Of a DNA stretch of 64,000 nt, positions 22,848-35,300 are shown piece after piece. Positions within the stretch are counted from its first letter, which is position 1, and each line of letters begins with the position of its first letter. Source of the stretch: Adenophora triphylla var. japonica (lineage: Eukaryota > Streptophyta > Magnoliopsida > Asterales > Campanulaceae); NCBI GenBank assembly GCA_022495995.1, contig JAFEMH010000523.1, forward strand, positions 449,501-513,500, given 5' to 3'. The position numbers and the translations under genes are program-made. The notes beneath the pieces are model-generated. The model saw only the letters and a program-made list of their open reading frames with translations, made no database searches and was not told the origin of the DNA.

Positions 22848-25800
22848 TAGAGATTCCCATTCGTTTCAAACCGTTGGTTCCGGTTCCGAACCGGCGGTTC
22901 ATGGTTCCTCCACGCATTGAACCGAAACCGGCCCGGTTTAGTCACGGTTCCGATCCCGATTCGAACCGGCGTACGGTTCCGGTTCCGATTTTAAACAGGC
23001 AATTTCCAAAAAATAATAATAATAATAATAGGCTTGGGCGGCCGCCCAAGATGGGCCGAATGACTTGGGTGGTCTCCCAAGTGTCCAGACTTTCAAAAAA
23101 AAAAAAAAAGGCTTGGGTGGCCGCCCAAGATGGGCCGAATGACTTGGGCGGTCGCCCAAGTGTCTAGTCTTTCAAAAAAAAAAACAGTTAAATTTTTAAC
23201 AATTTCTGTTAAGTTTTATAAAAAAGTTAATTTTTTGCAAAAAAGTCATATAAAAACTTAACTTTTTTAAAAATAAACGAAAGTATATAAAAGAAAAAGG
23301 AACGGTACCCTTAAATTTTATTAATTAAAATAAAATTACAAATGAGGGGGACAACCAACCTTACCCTTTTATAAATAAGGGGGGACATTTAGGAGTCTTT
23401 ACCTCAACCTAACTATTACAATTAAATAAAAATAAACCTAATCTAAAATCTAATCTATAAAATTACAATTAACCTAATCTAAAGTCTAAAGAGCGGCGTA
23501 GTTCATTCGGCTTCACTCCCCGATTTATCTTCATCAAAGGCCTCCTCCTCCTCGGAACTACTTCTTTTATCTTGAAGTCATAGTTCGGCTCTATGCCAAT
23601 CGCCGAGCACCATTTGATATTCTAAATTATATAGAGACGACCTTGACCTTCGATCGGACAAGACATTTTCTCCTACACTAAATACTTTTTCTACGGCGGC
23701 GGTTGAGGCGGGAGCGGCTAGGATCTCCTTTGTTATCAATGATAGAATAGGATAGTTGTTTGCCCTTCGTGCCCACCACTTTGCAATATCAAAATCTTCT
23801 ATAGGCTCAAAAGAAGTGGTTAAATAATTTTCAAGTTCAACATAAGTGGAGCCACCTCGTTGACGTTTTTGAGTTCTAGAACTAATTAAATTATCTATAA
23901 AGTTAAAGGGATCGCTATCTTCGTGAGAACTACCACCTGCATTTTCACTACTAGGATAAACAATATTACCAAAAAGATTATAATATTCTCTATAAAGTAC
24001 ATATACAATATTTTTAGTCTCAGTTACAACGTCTTTTGTCTTTGGGATAGGTCTATCTAAAAACAAATCAAAGCCGGTGGGAAATAAATTCTTATAATAA
24101 TAATCAAGTATTTGTTCTAAACCATCTTCTCTTATCCTAGGATCTAATAGTTTAGCTACTAAAAACAATGGGGGAATGTTCAAAAAATATTTAAGCCATT
24201 TTGTTCTCATCTTGCTAATACATTCACATAAAATTGGACAATCTTTAAAATGCATAAATATATAACTAATTTTAGCGGCGTGTTCTATTACTAACGGTGG
24301 AGTGGGATAGTAAGAACCGGATAATTGTACGGTAGCATCTTTAAAAACTTTCAAAATTTTCTTTAAATTATTACAAACATCCCATTGATGAGGCAATATT
24401 ATAGTTGAATTATCTATTTGTTGAATAAATTAACACAATAGTTCACGAAAATCATAAGAGTCGGATAACATTTTATAAGTGGAATTTCATCAGTTTGGAA
24501 CATCTAGGAAAAATCTTTTAGGTGGGATCTTATTTATTTTACAAAATCTAATCCACAATTTTGTTACACTATGATTTATCATTATATAAGCAAGAACTTT
24601 CTTAATTGGGGCTACATGTTCCTTTAAAGTTGATAAACCATCTTGCACACACAAATTTAAAATATAACATATGCACCTAACATGAAAAAATTTACCCCCA
24701 ATAAATGGTTGACAAATATCAACGAGTGATGGTAGACTAGCAGTATTATTAGCAGCATTATCAAATCCAATTGAAAAAATTTTGTGAACTAATCCATATT
24801 CTTGTAAAACATTAACAATTTTGCAACAGATATTTTGAGCATTATGAACAGTATCAAAAGATTTATATGCAATTAATCGTTTTTGTAATTTCCAACTATT
24901 ATCAACCCAATGACATGTAATTCCTATATAGCTATGAGTTTGCCAATGGTCGCTCCATATATCGGCACATATTGACAATTTTTTGGGTAAATCTTTAAAC
25001 GTATTAATTAAAGTTAATTTTCCTTGTAGATATTGGGCTTTAGTATCACGAGTACTTGTATTTTTATTAATTTCTTTAGCCGCGGGATTTAAACAAAGTT
25101 GTGTCGTATTAGATCATAATCTATCATTAGTAAAATTAAAGGGTAATCCTTTAGCAGCAGTATATAATGTCATTTCTCTTCTATACGTTGCATTATCAAA
25201 TTTATATAATTGCGAAGACGTACCTTGTTGTGAGGATCCCGTAAATCCTTGTAGTTGTGTTTGATCTTGGTCATCTCCAACTTGGTCGGGGTGCCTTGAC
25301 ATCAAGTTTCTTTAAATGTCCCATAACCACTTCCATGGGTAAACTTAAATTTTTGAGTGCAATGGTTGTAAGAAACGGTGTATTGGTTGGTACCTTCAAT
25401 TGGCACTTTTGAAAAGTGCACGGTCATGATGTCCGACCTTCCCGTGGTTTGACCTCCTCGGCCTCGACCTCGGATTTGAGTTTGACCACCCCCTCGCGCT
25501 TCACTTTGGGTTTGAGTGGTTTGAGTGTTACTCCCTTCGGTATGACCATGATCACCCATTGAAAATGTTGCATCAACTTCGTCATCGCTCAAATTAAGCG
25601 TTTCTTGTGGTAGTGGTTGTACATTAAGATTTTCCCAAGTGGAATCATCTTGGGAGAAAAATGGATGCGTAGTTGATACACTCTTTCCCTTATCGCCACG
25701 GCCGCCACGAGATGAAGACATTTTTTTTGGTGAAAAGATGAAATTATGTGAAAAAAAATGAAATTTTGGAGACTTTGAGTTTGAGACTTTGCAAGTTTGA

Positions 25801-26343
25801 GATAATATAGAGTTTAATTGAGAGAGAGATTTGAGAGATTGAGATGAGAGAGATTTGAGAGATTGAGAGAGGAGAGAATGAGAGATTGAGAGAATGAGTA
25901 GTGAAAAAAATGAAGGGAGGGGAGGGTATTTATAGGTTTGAGAGAAAAAGAAAAAAAATGTTTTAGGGACCAAAATAAAAAAAATCGTTTTAGGGACCAA
26001 AACGGTTAAGAATTTTTTTTTTTTTACATTTTGGTCACTAAACAATCAAAATGACTGTTATCTAACGATCATTAAACAGGGACCGTCGGATCAAGAAATG
26101 GACGCACCAGATCAACTAGCCGTTGGCGGTTCACCAGCGGTTCCGGTTTTGGTTCGTGAACCGGCGGTTCCGATTTCGGTTTCGGTTTCGATTCCTGAAC
26201 CGGCGGTTCACCGGTTTTTGAATTAACGATCCTTAACCAGACCGGGAAATCGCCGGTTCACCGGTTCAGCCGGTTCATGGTTCAGCCGGTCCGGGTCCGG
26301 TTCTGGTTCGGTCCGTCGGTTCGGACCCGGTTGGGCATCTCTA
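22848..26343 (-). mobile_element. hAT transposon, copy 2 (inverted relative to copy 1)
   Basis: The ends are TAGAGATTCCCATTCG and, from the right, TAGAGATGCCCAACCGGG. The flanking 8-mers are CTCATACC (22840-22847) and CTCATGCT (26344-26351), 6 of 8 matching. The GC-rich hairpin pair (TTGGGCGGCCGCCCAA type, 23033-23162) and GGTTC/ACCGG subterminal arrays match copy 1. The 3' end of the transposase faces the CHR28 promoter. Confidence 0.92.
23503..25721 (-). pseudogene. hAT transposase, copy 2 (decayed)
   Basis: ATG at 25721 gives MSSSRGGRGDKGKSVSTTHP. The N-terminal frame runs to 25302 and includes a BED-like site whose first cysteine is tyrosine (SYNHCTQKF). A frameshift or stop (KET*) follows. 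Further open stretches are 25305-25114, 24978-24490 and 24396-23578, separated by stops, including TGA at a codon that is CGA in copy 1 (PN*WNS, near 24498). The C-terminal hAT dimerisation region is preserved ([20 protein letters not shown]...LSDRRSRSS). The frame meets TGA just after AEL, where copy 1 has CGA. Beyond it an acidic tail is still readable to the stop at 23503-23505. Not functional. Confidence 0.9.
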
Positions 26344-26534
26344 CTCATGCTCACTCACAACTCCTACTTTAATAACATTATTCCTTATTTTTTACACGAA
26401 ACAGTAAATGGGTAACCTTTTTATATGGAACGGAGGAGTAAGAATTAAGAAAAACGGTTTTGGATTAAAAATTAAGAAAAGTTGGGTGAGTTTGTTTTAA
26501 GTATGAAAAGTGAATAATAAAGAGAAAAAATAGT

Positions 26535-26760
26535 ACTCGTATCGTCTCAGTTTAATGTTTTTAGTTTTACTTTTTATGTAGGTTAGAAAAAATAAATGTT
26601 GTGGGTATGAAAAATAAAGTATGAAAGAGAAAGTTAGTTGTTATTGTGTGTGTAGCAAGTGGGTTTCATTGTTAATTTTAGAAAATAAAGTAACTAAAAA
26701 TCTTAAATCGAGACAGACTAAAAAATAAAGTAAGAAACTTAAATCGGAATGGAGTGAATA
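26535..26760. mobile_element. Possible degenerate MITE
   Basis: The ends TACTCGTATCGTCTCAGTTT and, in reverse complement, TATTCACTCCATTCCGATTT are weakly similar to the CTCCCTCCGTCCC family. The interior has the family-like AAAATAAATGTTGTGGGTATG stretch. The identification is weak. Confidence 0.35.
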
Positions 26761-26911
26761 AGTGGATATTTGTTGTAAATATAAAAGTGGATCTCATTGA
26801 TTAAAGAAATATTACTCCGTTTACCTCATAATATTTATCGCATATAATTAACTGAATTGAATTTTGACCAACATTTTAATGCTAAATTATTTATCAAAAT
26901 TTAAAAATATT

Positions 26912-29615
26912 CATTGGTGGCGATCTTAAAAACAGACATGTGGGGTCTAGTCGCAACGACTTTGAGAGCATTCATGGAGGTTTTAATTTTGAAGAAACGA
27001 AGCAGGAAATGGTATCCTGAAATTTGTGATGGCATATGAATTGAGTATAATGAACACTTGATTCAATAAAAGACAATATCAGTTGGTGACTTATAGGAGT
27101 GGAGGTAATGCGAATTAGATTGACTTTTTTCTTAATAAGAAATGTTTGTAGAAAGAGTTACAGGTATTGCAAAGTTATTTCAGGTGAGAGTACAACAACT
27201 CAATATAGATTTGTGATACTTGATTTTCGAAGTAAGAGAATTTTAAGGAAGAGAAAAGCTCATGTAGACCCTATAATCAAGTGGTGGAGTCTTTAAGGGG
27301 AGAATCAACAAAGATTTTTAGCTAAGATGGCCACTACCGGTATTTGGTCGAGTAATATGGAGGATATGGATATAGATTCGACTTGTACTAAGATGAAGCA
27401 TACCATAAAGAAGGTGGAAAATAAGTACTTGGAGAATCTAAAGGAAACGTGCCACCAAGTAAGAACACATCATGGTGGGATAAGAAAGTAAAGCAAGCAA
27501 TAAAGAGAAAGCGAGAATGCTACAAATTATTGGAAAAATGCAGTAGCGATTAGAACTATGAGAAGTATAAGTAGTCTAGAAAAGAAGCAAAGAAAGCAGT
27601 AGAGACGCAAGAGCAAAGGTGAATCAGAAACTTTATCATATATTGGATACAAAAGAAGGGGAAAATGACATATATAGACTTGCTCGTATGAGGAGTAAGA
27701 GGACACGAGATATTGGAAGAGTTAAATGTGTGAAGGATGTAAACCAAAGTGTTATAGTCGGGGATAAGGAGATAAAAGATAGATAGAGTTCGTACTTTAA
27801 TACCTTGTTTAATGGTGATCAATAGCAGGATATTGGAGATTTAAATATCCCTTCAAGTGTGATTAATCGAGATTTTATAAGGAGAATTCCAAAGGGTGAA
27901 GTGAAAATGACAATGAAAAATGGGATTGAAGAAAGTCGTAGGGTCAGATGAAATACCAATTGAGGTTTGGAGATGTTTTGGGAAAATGAAAATAGATTGG
28001 TTAACGACGCTATTCAACAAAATATGGAGAAGCAACACAATACCATTGGAGTGGAGGAAAGTACTGTAATCCCTTTGTATAAGAACAAAGGTGATGTCCA
28101 AGATTGTGATAACTATCGGGAGATCAAACTAATGAGCCATGCTATGAAACTTTGGGAATGAGTGATTGCATAAAGGCTCAGAAGAATTGTGAATGTTTCA
28201 GATAACAAATATTGATTTATGCCGGAAGATCGACTATGGATGCAATCTATCTTATGATACAAACCATGGAGAAATATTGTGATAAAAATAAAGATTTGCA
28301 TATGATTTTCATTAATCTGGAGAAGACGTGTGATAAATTCTCAAGGGAGGTACTTTGGTAAGCTTATCAAAGAAAGCTGTTTCAAAGAAATATATTTATA
28401 TTATCAATACATGTATAATGGAGTTAGCACTAGTGTACATACTAGTGTTGGGAATACAGAAGAGTTCCCTATTACTATTGGAGTTTATCAAGGTTCTGCA
28501 CTTAGTGTCTTTGCACTTAGTCCCTTTCTATTTGCTCTGATAATGGACGAAATGACGAGGTCAATCCAAGATAATGTACTATGGTGTATGTTGTTCACAT
28601 ATGATATTGTGCTGATTGAGGAGGCAAAAGAGGATTTTGAAAGTAAAATGGAGTTGTGGAGACACACTTTGAAACTCGAGGTTTTAGACTCAGCAACAGC
28701 ATACTGAATATTTAAAGTCTAAGTTTAGCAGAGTTGAAATCATTGAGGTAGGGGTGATCACATTCGATGAAAAGATTGTACAAGCTTCTGAGTTTTTTTT
28801 CGCTATCTTGGATATATTATCAAAAATGATGGAGAATTAGATGGAGATGAGGCTCATATGATTAAAGCATGTTGGTTAAAGTGGAAGATTACCACATGGT
28901 TTCTATGTGATCCCGACAATGCCCCATAGATTAATGGGAAAGTTCTATCGTACGAAAATTAGGCTGACACTGCTTTATGGCACTGAATGTTGGGCCGTAA
29001 ATAGTGTCATGTTCAAAAGTTGAATGTAGCGAAGATACGTATAATACGATGGATGTGTGGGTATACACGAAATGATCGATTGAGAAATGACATAATCAGG
29101 GGTAAAGTAGGAGTTGCGTCCATCGAGGATAAAATGAGGGGAAATCTTCTAATTAAGGTGATTTGATTATATGAGACGGAGATCGATTGATGCACCAGTT
29201 AGGAGGTCTAAATAGTGTAGAAGTGATAAAATGGCGAGCGGTAGAGGAAGACTTAAACAAACTTGAATTATGGTGATTGAAAACGATATGAATTTATTTA
29301 AATTAGATGAAGAAATGGCGTTGAAAAAGCCGGAGTGGAGGGCAAAAATTCATGTGGGTGATGGGGGTTGATGTTTTTTTTTTTATTATGATTACTACTA
29401 TTATCATTTTCCTTATCTATTATATATTTATTTTTTTATTATCACTGTTTTCATTTTTTTCTTCTTCTCTTCTTTTCATTTTCTAATTTTTTTTCTCACC
29501 TATTTCTTCTTTTAACTTATTTTTTTCTTATATTTTTTTTTCACAATAACATATGAGAATTTATGTTAGCCGACCCAAATTATTTTGAAAATAAGGATTT
29601 ATTGTTGTTGTTTGG
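26912..29615 (+). mobile_element. 5'-truncated, decayed LINE (RTE-like)
   Basis: The first readable part (about 26915-27300) matches the end of an AP-endonuclease domain (GDLKNRHVGSSRNDFESIHGGFNF, then YCKVISGESTTTQ). An RT region follows at about 28030-28750 with WCMLFTYDIVLI, where the catalytic FADD is now FTYD. The end (KPEWRAKIHVGDGG*) matches the LINE at 4163-5306. The 3' tail is ATTGTTGTTG. Possible imperfect flanking repeats TCAAAATTYAAA are at about 26894 and 29616. Many stops and shifts are present. Confidence 0.82.
28030..28750 (+). pseudogene. LINE reverse-transcriptase remnant
   Basis: Recognisable blocks are IPLYKNKGDVQDCDNYREIKLMSHAMKLWE, GRSTMDAIYL, MYNGVSTSVHTS, ITIGVYQGSALS, LFALIMDEMTRSIQD and ESKMELWRHTLKLE, spread over different frames. 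The order matches an RTE-type RT. The active-site box is mutated (FTYD). Confidence 0.82.
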
Positions 29616-29824
29616 TCAAAATTCAAATTAATTGACCACGTGCAACATTTGGTAAGAGTAACACATTTTCATTTTAGGAAAATATAATTTTTTGTGTGTA
29701 CATGACGGATTAAGTATCACTTGTCTCTTAAAATTTGGTTTCCTCTCAATTGAGTCTCTTTGTCAATTTTATTTAAGCAAAATAATTATTTTATTATAAA
29801 ATTCTTAAAATGACTAATTTAATA

Positions 29825-30102
29825 CTCCCTCCGTCTTAATAATAAGTTTATCATTTTGGTTTTGACACGCAAATTAAGAAAATTGATGAGTGGAGAAAAT
29901 GTTGTGAGTGTAATAGTAAAATAGGAGAGAGAATGAGTGGAGAAAATAGTAAATTTGAAAAATGTTGTTAGTGTAATAGTAAAATAGGAGAAAGAATGAG
30001 TGAGTGAAATAGTAAAGATTCTTTGCCATTTTAGAAAAGGTGAAACTTTAAACGGGACACCCGTTTTGACAAAAAGTGAAGTTATTAATGGGACGGATGG
30101 AG
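29825..30102. mobile_element. Stowaway-like MITE (278 bp)
   Basis: Ends CTCCCTCCGTCTTAATAATAAG... and reverse-complement CTCCATCCGTCCCATTAATAAC, flanked by TA at 29823-29824 and 30103-30104. The interior contains the repeated AGGAGAGAGAATGAGTGGAG motif. Confidence 0.88.
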
Positions 30103-30104
30103 TA

Positions 30105-31332
30105 TTTAAAATTTAATTTAAGTAAATTTAGAGGTAAAATAGTTATCATATATAATATATATAGCAAAACTATTTAGAGGCTCCAGAAAAGGTCACGTCA
30201 GCAATTTAATTTTCAACTCATTTTTATTTCAAGTAAGACTAGATTAAGGGCATTATTGTAATATTATTAGTTAAAGTTAATTTGCAATTTAAAATAAAAA
30301 TTCCCTCTTAATTAGAAGTTGATTGATTTAATCAGTTTTGAAATTTTAAAAACTAATGGTTACCTAAATTTAAGCACAATTTTTGAATAATTCAAACTTT
30401 TTAGGTGATAATTGTGGAGATATAATTATTAGTAATTTTTGAAATTTAAAATAATTAGTAATTTTTGAAATTAAAAATAGATACCAGTCTAAATTTCAAT
30501 TTAACCATAAATTTCAATTTAAAATAATTAGTAATTTTCAAAATTTAAAAGACATGCCAGAATAAATTTAAATTTAACCATAAATTTCGTATATAGTTTC
30601 TAGAAATCAATAGAAATTCGAAATTTAAAATAATTAGTAATTTTCAAAAATTTAAAATAATTAGTAATTTTCAAAATTTAAAAGAGATGCCAGAATAAAT
30701 TACAATTTAACCATAAATTTCGTATACAGTTTCTAGAAATCAATAGAAAATCGAATTATTTGAAAATAAAAAGTATTATTCATTTAACTTCTATCTAAAA
30801 TTCAAACTTGGATGGATAAGTAATGATTTTAAATTCATCTATCTTAAAAACTGATAAGAGATAATTTGATAATTTATTATCGATTAAGGATACAATTCAT
30901 ATCCTACTAAATATACATAAATATTCGAAATTATCCACTGTTGAAAATCAGTCCCTGCTTTACCTGCGCCAATATCATTGTGTCATCAGTGCATATTTTC
31001 TTTCCTCTCCATCTGATTCAATCTTCTGTGCAGCCGACTCATCCAAGGTAATTTTCACATGTTTGTTGTGCTTTTATGTTCATATGTGTGTTGTCCCTCT
31101 TTTATTTGTGTCATTCAAGAATGTATAAAACCAAGAAGGAGAGAATGAAAGTATAGAGTAGATTAGCAACAGGACACTTAAATCATTTGCATGCTTTGAA
31201 CAATCATCAACCATCTCTAACTAAATTTCTGAATAATATAATTCAAGAAGCGAGTTTATCAGAACCCATGTTTTGTTAATATAAATCCACAGATAAAAAA
31301 AGACGTATGTATGACTATAAAGATTAGTTACC
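30105..31332. other. AT-rich intergenic stretch without a gene
   Basis: Low-complexity AT-rich sequence. Apart from the tandem repeat at 30525-30760 I see no coding signal. A pyrimidine-rich patch lies near 31000. Confidence 0.5.
30525..30760 (+). repeat. Two-copy tandem repeat of about 134 bp
   Basis: AATTAGTAATTTTCAAAATT begins units at about 30525 and 30658. Both continue with GA[C/G]ATGCCAGAATAAATT, TTAACCATAAATTTCGTATA and TTTCTAGAAATCAATAGAAA. A partial third unit lies just upstream. Confidence 0.8.
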
Positions 31333-31645
31333 TCCCCAGTAGAAACCAGCAAATCCAATCTTGGACATTCCTCTGCTTTTCAAGTCAGCCAATAGTGTTT
31401 TCGCGTCATCAAAACCGTTTTCCTACAAAGATAACAAATTTAAATTCATGTTGACTGAAAATAATAATTTGCATCAGGTTTTGACTATGTAGAGAGTACA
31501 GAGGTAGGTAATTACGGGAGTATGGTCTTTGAGCCAAGCATCTTTAGGCCTTTATGTATTGTTGGGGTCAAATGGTTCTCTACTGAAGAAGTCAAGGGCC
31601 AAGGTGTAGTATCCTGCTGCTGCAACTTTATCGGCAATCAGCCTT
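31333..31645 (-). pseudogene. Dienelactone-hydrolase-like gene fragment (two exons)
   Basis: On the minus strand, 31645-31516 encodes LIADKVAAAGYYTLALDFFSREPFD and 31422-31333 encodes ENGFDDAKTLLADLKSRGMSK followed by IGFAGFYWGG. GT..AG borders lie between them. The match is to the plant dienelactone hydrolase family, often annotated endo-1,3;1,4-beta-D-glucanase-like. An in-frame TAA (NNT*RPKDAW) and a tyrosine where the family has the nucleophile cysteine (GFCWG) show decay. The N-terminus and the rest of the hydrolase are absent. The adjacent 31646-31745 has an exon-like stretch I could not identify. Confidence 0.75.
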
Positions 31646-32139
31646 CAACGAGGGCCGCCTCTCCCTCCTGTTCACCTCCGGCATACCGTATTGGATAAAC
31701 TGCGGCTACTGTCGAAGAAACTTTCGTACCTTATTGTGAGAGTTCCGATGATTTGGCTGAGGTGAGCTAACGAATTCGAAAGTCAATTATGTTAGCGTAG
31801 CATCATAATCTTTTTCAGCAAAAATAAAACAGTTGACCATGTAATTGACCAAGAGAGGATCCTAGGGATGAAGTTGTTAGTTTGTCTTACCTCAGTTTTG
31901 GAACTTCAAATCATACCCAACAGATAAAACCCTTATAATAGTTAGATCTTGACATTAAGTCTGTTTTTTTTGTAAAAAAAGATGATATTAAATCTGAATA
32001 ATACTACCAAATACTGATTGCAGAATTTTTATCAACTTTGTCCCAAAATGAATTGGCCATTTTTTTTTTTTTTTATGCAAACAAACGTATTTATTCGGAG
32101 ATAAGATTCAGTAGGCACTCCGCACAAATTCTAAAAAAA

Positions 32140-32143
<4 letters not shown>

Positions 32144-32219
<76 letters not shown>
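32144..32219. repeat. (TA)n microsatellite
   Basis: An uninterrupted run of alternating T and A of about 76 bp, just upstream of the Helitron. Confidence 0.97.
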
Positions 32220-32221
<2 letters not shown>

Positions 32222-32343
32222 GTGATTTTTTTATATAAATTTGTTAATTAATTTAGATCTAAGATAATAATACTTGATATACAGGTATTGGTGTGAACCA
32301 TACAAATGAAAATCTTACTCCTAATTCAAGTTACGACCGTGGA

Positions 32344-35300
32344 TCTATATGTATGATTTTCTTTGTTAATTTACAATATTTTTCCTATTTTATTTTTATT
32401 TTTAATTTCTTAATAATCTTTTATTAAAGAATAATTATTTTTCTTATTCAGCTAAATTTACGAGCATAGCATCAAGTGTACATAACACTTTCCACGGCAC
32501 GCTCCTTGAGCCAAAAAAATTGGACGACCGAGAAAAACTATTTCTTCTTCTTTGGATTCTATTACGACAAATTTGTTAAAAGACGGTGGAAAAAGAAAAA
32601 TCGGGAGACCAAGAAAGGTAGCTGCTTCTATTTTGGAATCTTCAAAGATAAATTTGGATGTTGATGGATTCAGTTCTGCAATGGAAGTTGAATTAATGAA
32701 AAACAGTCCTATATCTGATAAGTTATATGTTTGATTTATTAGTCAACTATATATTTTAAAGAGCTAAAATAAATATATTAATCGTTCTCAACATTCTTTT
32801 GACATTGTAGGAACAGATAATGTAACAGTAGCAAATAATACAACATTATTATCTCCTACTGTGAATTTAGGTAATGATTTTTTTTAATTGTTCAACATTC
32901 GATATTTTTAAATAAAACTATTTATTATTACAAATTATTATTCAATAGTTTATGATAAAATATTTCATTAATATTAAGTCATATATTTCATTTGTATACA
33001 GAATCCGCGTTAATAAATAATTCTCGCATTCATGCGACAACAAGTGAGTCGTTAATAAATCAGAAGGAAAAATCCAAGAAAGCACGCGTCGGTAGAAAGC
33101 AAAAAGATTCGAACGAACAATATAATACATGTGTTTATTATTTTTTTTTTCTCAAGTATATATTATATTATTATTTTCTCTGTATAGCCAATGAATTACT
33201 GACATAATTTAAATATTTGTCAATATATTGTAGTTTATGGGGATATAGGCGATCCGAAGTACGAATGTGCGAAATGTGGTGCGATGTTCTGGTATGATGA
33301 AAGGTTAAAAAGTACGCAAGCATCAACACAACCTAAATTTTCATTATGCTACATGAATGGAAAAGTTCAGATTGACCCATTAGTGCAGCCACCTAAGTTA
33401 TTGAGTGATCTCTTAGAGAACAAGCATGAAAAGAGTAAAAATTATAAAGACAATATTCGAGCGTACAATTATATGTTCGCAATCACTTCAATGACCGGTG
33501 CAGTTGACCATGACATAAACAATGGTCGTGGTCCTTATTCGTTTAAATTGAAAGGAAAGAATGATCATATGATAGGTTCTTTATTGCCTAATGACGGCCA
33601 CCCCCCCCCATTTTTCTCAGCGTTATATCTATGACACGAATAATGAAGTTAAAAATAGAATTAATGCTTTCAGGTACGTTTTTATTTAATTATTCGAGAA
33701 TTATAATGTATATTACATATATTGTATGACTATCTTCTATTTATATGTCTGATTCTTTCACACAAGCAGGAAAGATAAAGATAAGCCTTCTCCATTCGAT
33801 GAGTCAATTGTTGCTGATTTGAAAAATATGATAGATATGCATAACCCTTATGCAAAGACGTACAAAATGGCTAGAGCACATATTGGAATGAAGAAAGATA
33901 TTAAATTGAGGCTTATAGGAAAGCGGGGTAGAGATGGAAAACCGTTTAATATGCCGATAGCCTCAGAGGTCGCTGCTATAATTGAATGTGATATTGATGA
34001 TTCGGGTGATGTCAGGGACATTGTTATTGAAAAGGAGAATGGGGATCTGAAACATATTCATGAATTTGATAAATCTTACCTTCCTCTACATTATCCTCTG
34101 TTATTTGTATACGGTGAAGATGGATATTTCACAGATATTCCGAGAAATAAACTTTCCGGGGCTAAGAGATCAAGTTTGTCAATAAAAGAGTTTTTATCTT
34201 TTCGACTTCAGGAGAGGATAAGAGAAGGATCACAGCTTATGAGAAGCGGTCGGTTGCTACAGCAATTTATGGTTGATGTATATGTTATGATGGATACATA
34301 GAGGCTTCAATGGATACGTTATAATCAGCCTACTCTTCGGATGGAAACTTATAAAAATCTGTCGGATGCATCGGTAAGGGGAGATACCGGCGAAGCATCT
34401 GGGAGACAAGTTATATTGCCATCCTCTTATACCGGCGGGCAGCTGCGGATGACTCAAAATTACCAGGATTCTCTCGCTATATGTAAATGGACTGGGTATC
34501 CGTCACTTTTCATAACATTTACGTGTAATCCTAAATGGCCGGAGATTACGAGATTCTGTAAAAAATATGGCATTAGGCCTGAGGATAGGCCTGATGTATT
34601 AAACAGGGTATTTAGAATGAAGCTTAATCAGATGATTGCAGATTTCAAGGAAGACAAAGTATTTGGCACCCCAAAAGCAAGTAAGTAAATCTTTAAATAT
34701 TATTTATTTTCCTCTTATTGTTTTGTCATTTATATTTTTTTTTATTAGCATGTTCCTCTTATTTTGTTAATTGATTCATGCAGTTATATACACGGTGGAG
34801 TTTCAGAAGAGGGGCCTTCCGCATGCTCATATTCTTCTCTTTCTTAACCGCCAGGATCAGGGTCATAATCCTGAAGATATTGACAAGTGGATTATTGCTG
34901 AGATTCCTGATAAGGAGAAATATCCTAGATTATACGAGGCAGTTGCTGAATATATGTTACATGGACCATGTGATGCTGTTAATCCTAAATCTCCGTGTAT
35001 GGATCACAACAGGTGCTCAAAGAAATTCCCTAAATCATTCAATGATCGCACTCGTGTAGACGATAATGGGTATCATGTATATAGGCAAAGAGACACGGGT
35101 TTCATAATTGATAAGGGTGGAGTTGCTCTCGACAATTGTTCAGCTGTCCCATTCAATCCATATCTTTTGCTAAAGTACGAAGCTCACATAAATGTCGAGT
35201 ACTGCAATCAGAGCAAGGCAATCAAGTATTTTTTCAAGTATATAAACAAGGGAACCGACAGGATATGCCTTGCAATCGAAAATGATGAGGTGAAAAGGCA

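Larger units (their letters stand above)
22672..26438. mobile_element. MITE split by hAT copy 2
   Basis: The left half (22672-22847) starts CTCCCTCCGTCCCACAAAAT after TA (22670-22671). The right half (26344-26438) ends in sequence reading CTCCTCCGTTCCATATAAAA in reverse complement, followed by TA (26439-26440). The hAT sits between the halves with its own target duplication. Without the hAT the MITE is about 270 bp. Confidence 0.7.

Noticed and set aside
22874..23167. 97-aa plus-strand frame in the hAT end
   Set aside because: It translates subterminal repeats and GC hairpins of hAT copy 2, with no start context or homology.
32038..32220. ORF ending in a YIYIYI run
   Set aside because: It is a translation of the (TA)n microsatellite. 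The same applies to the frames at 40874-41080 and 43013-43279.
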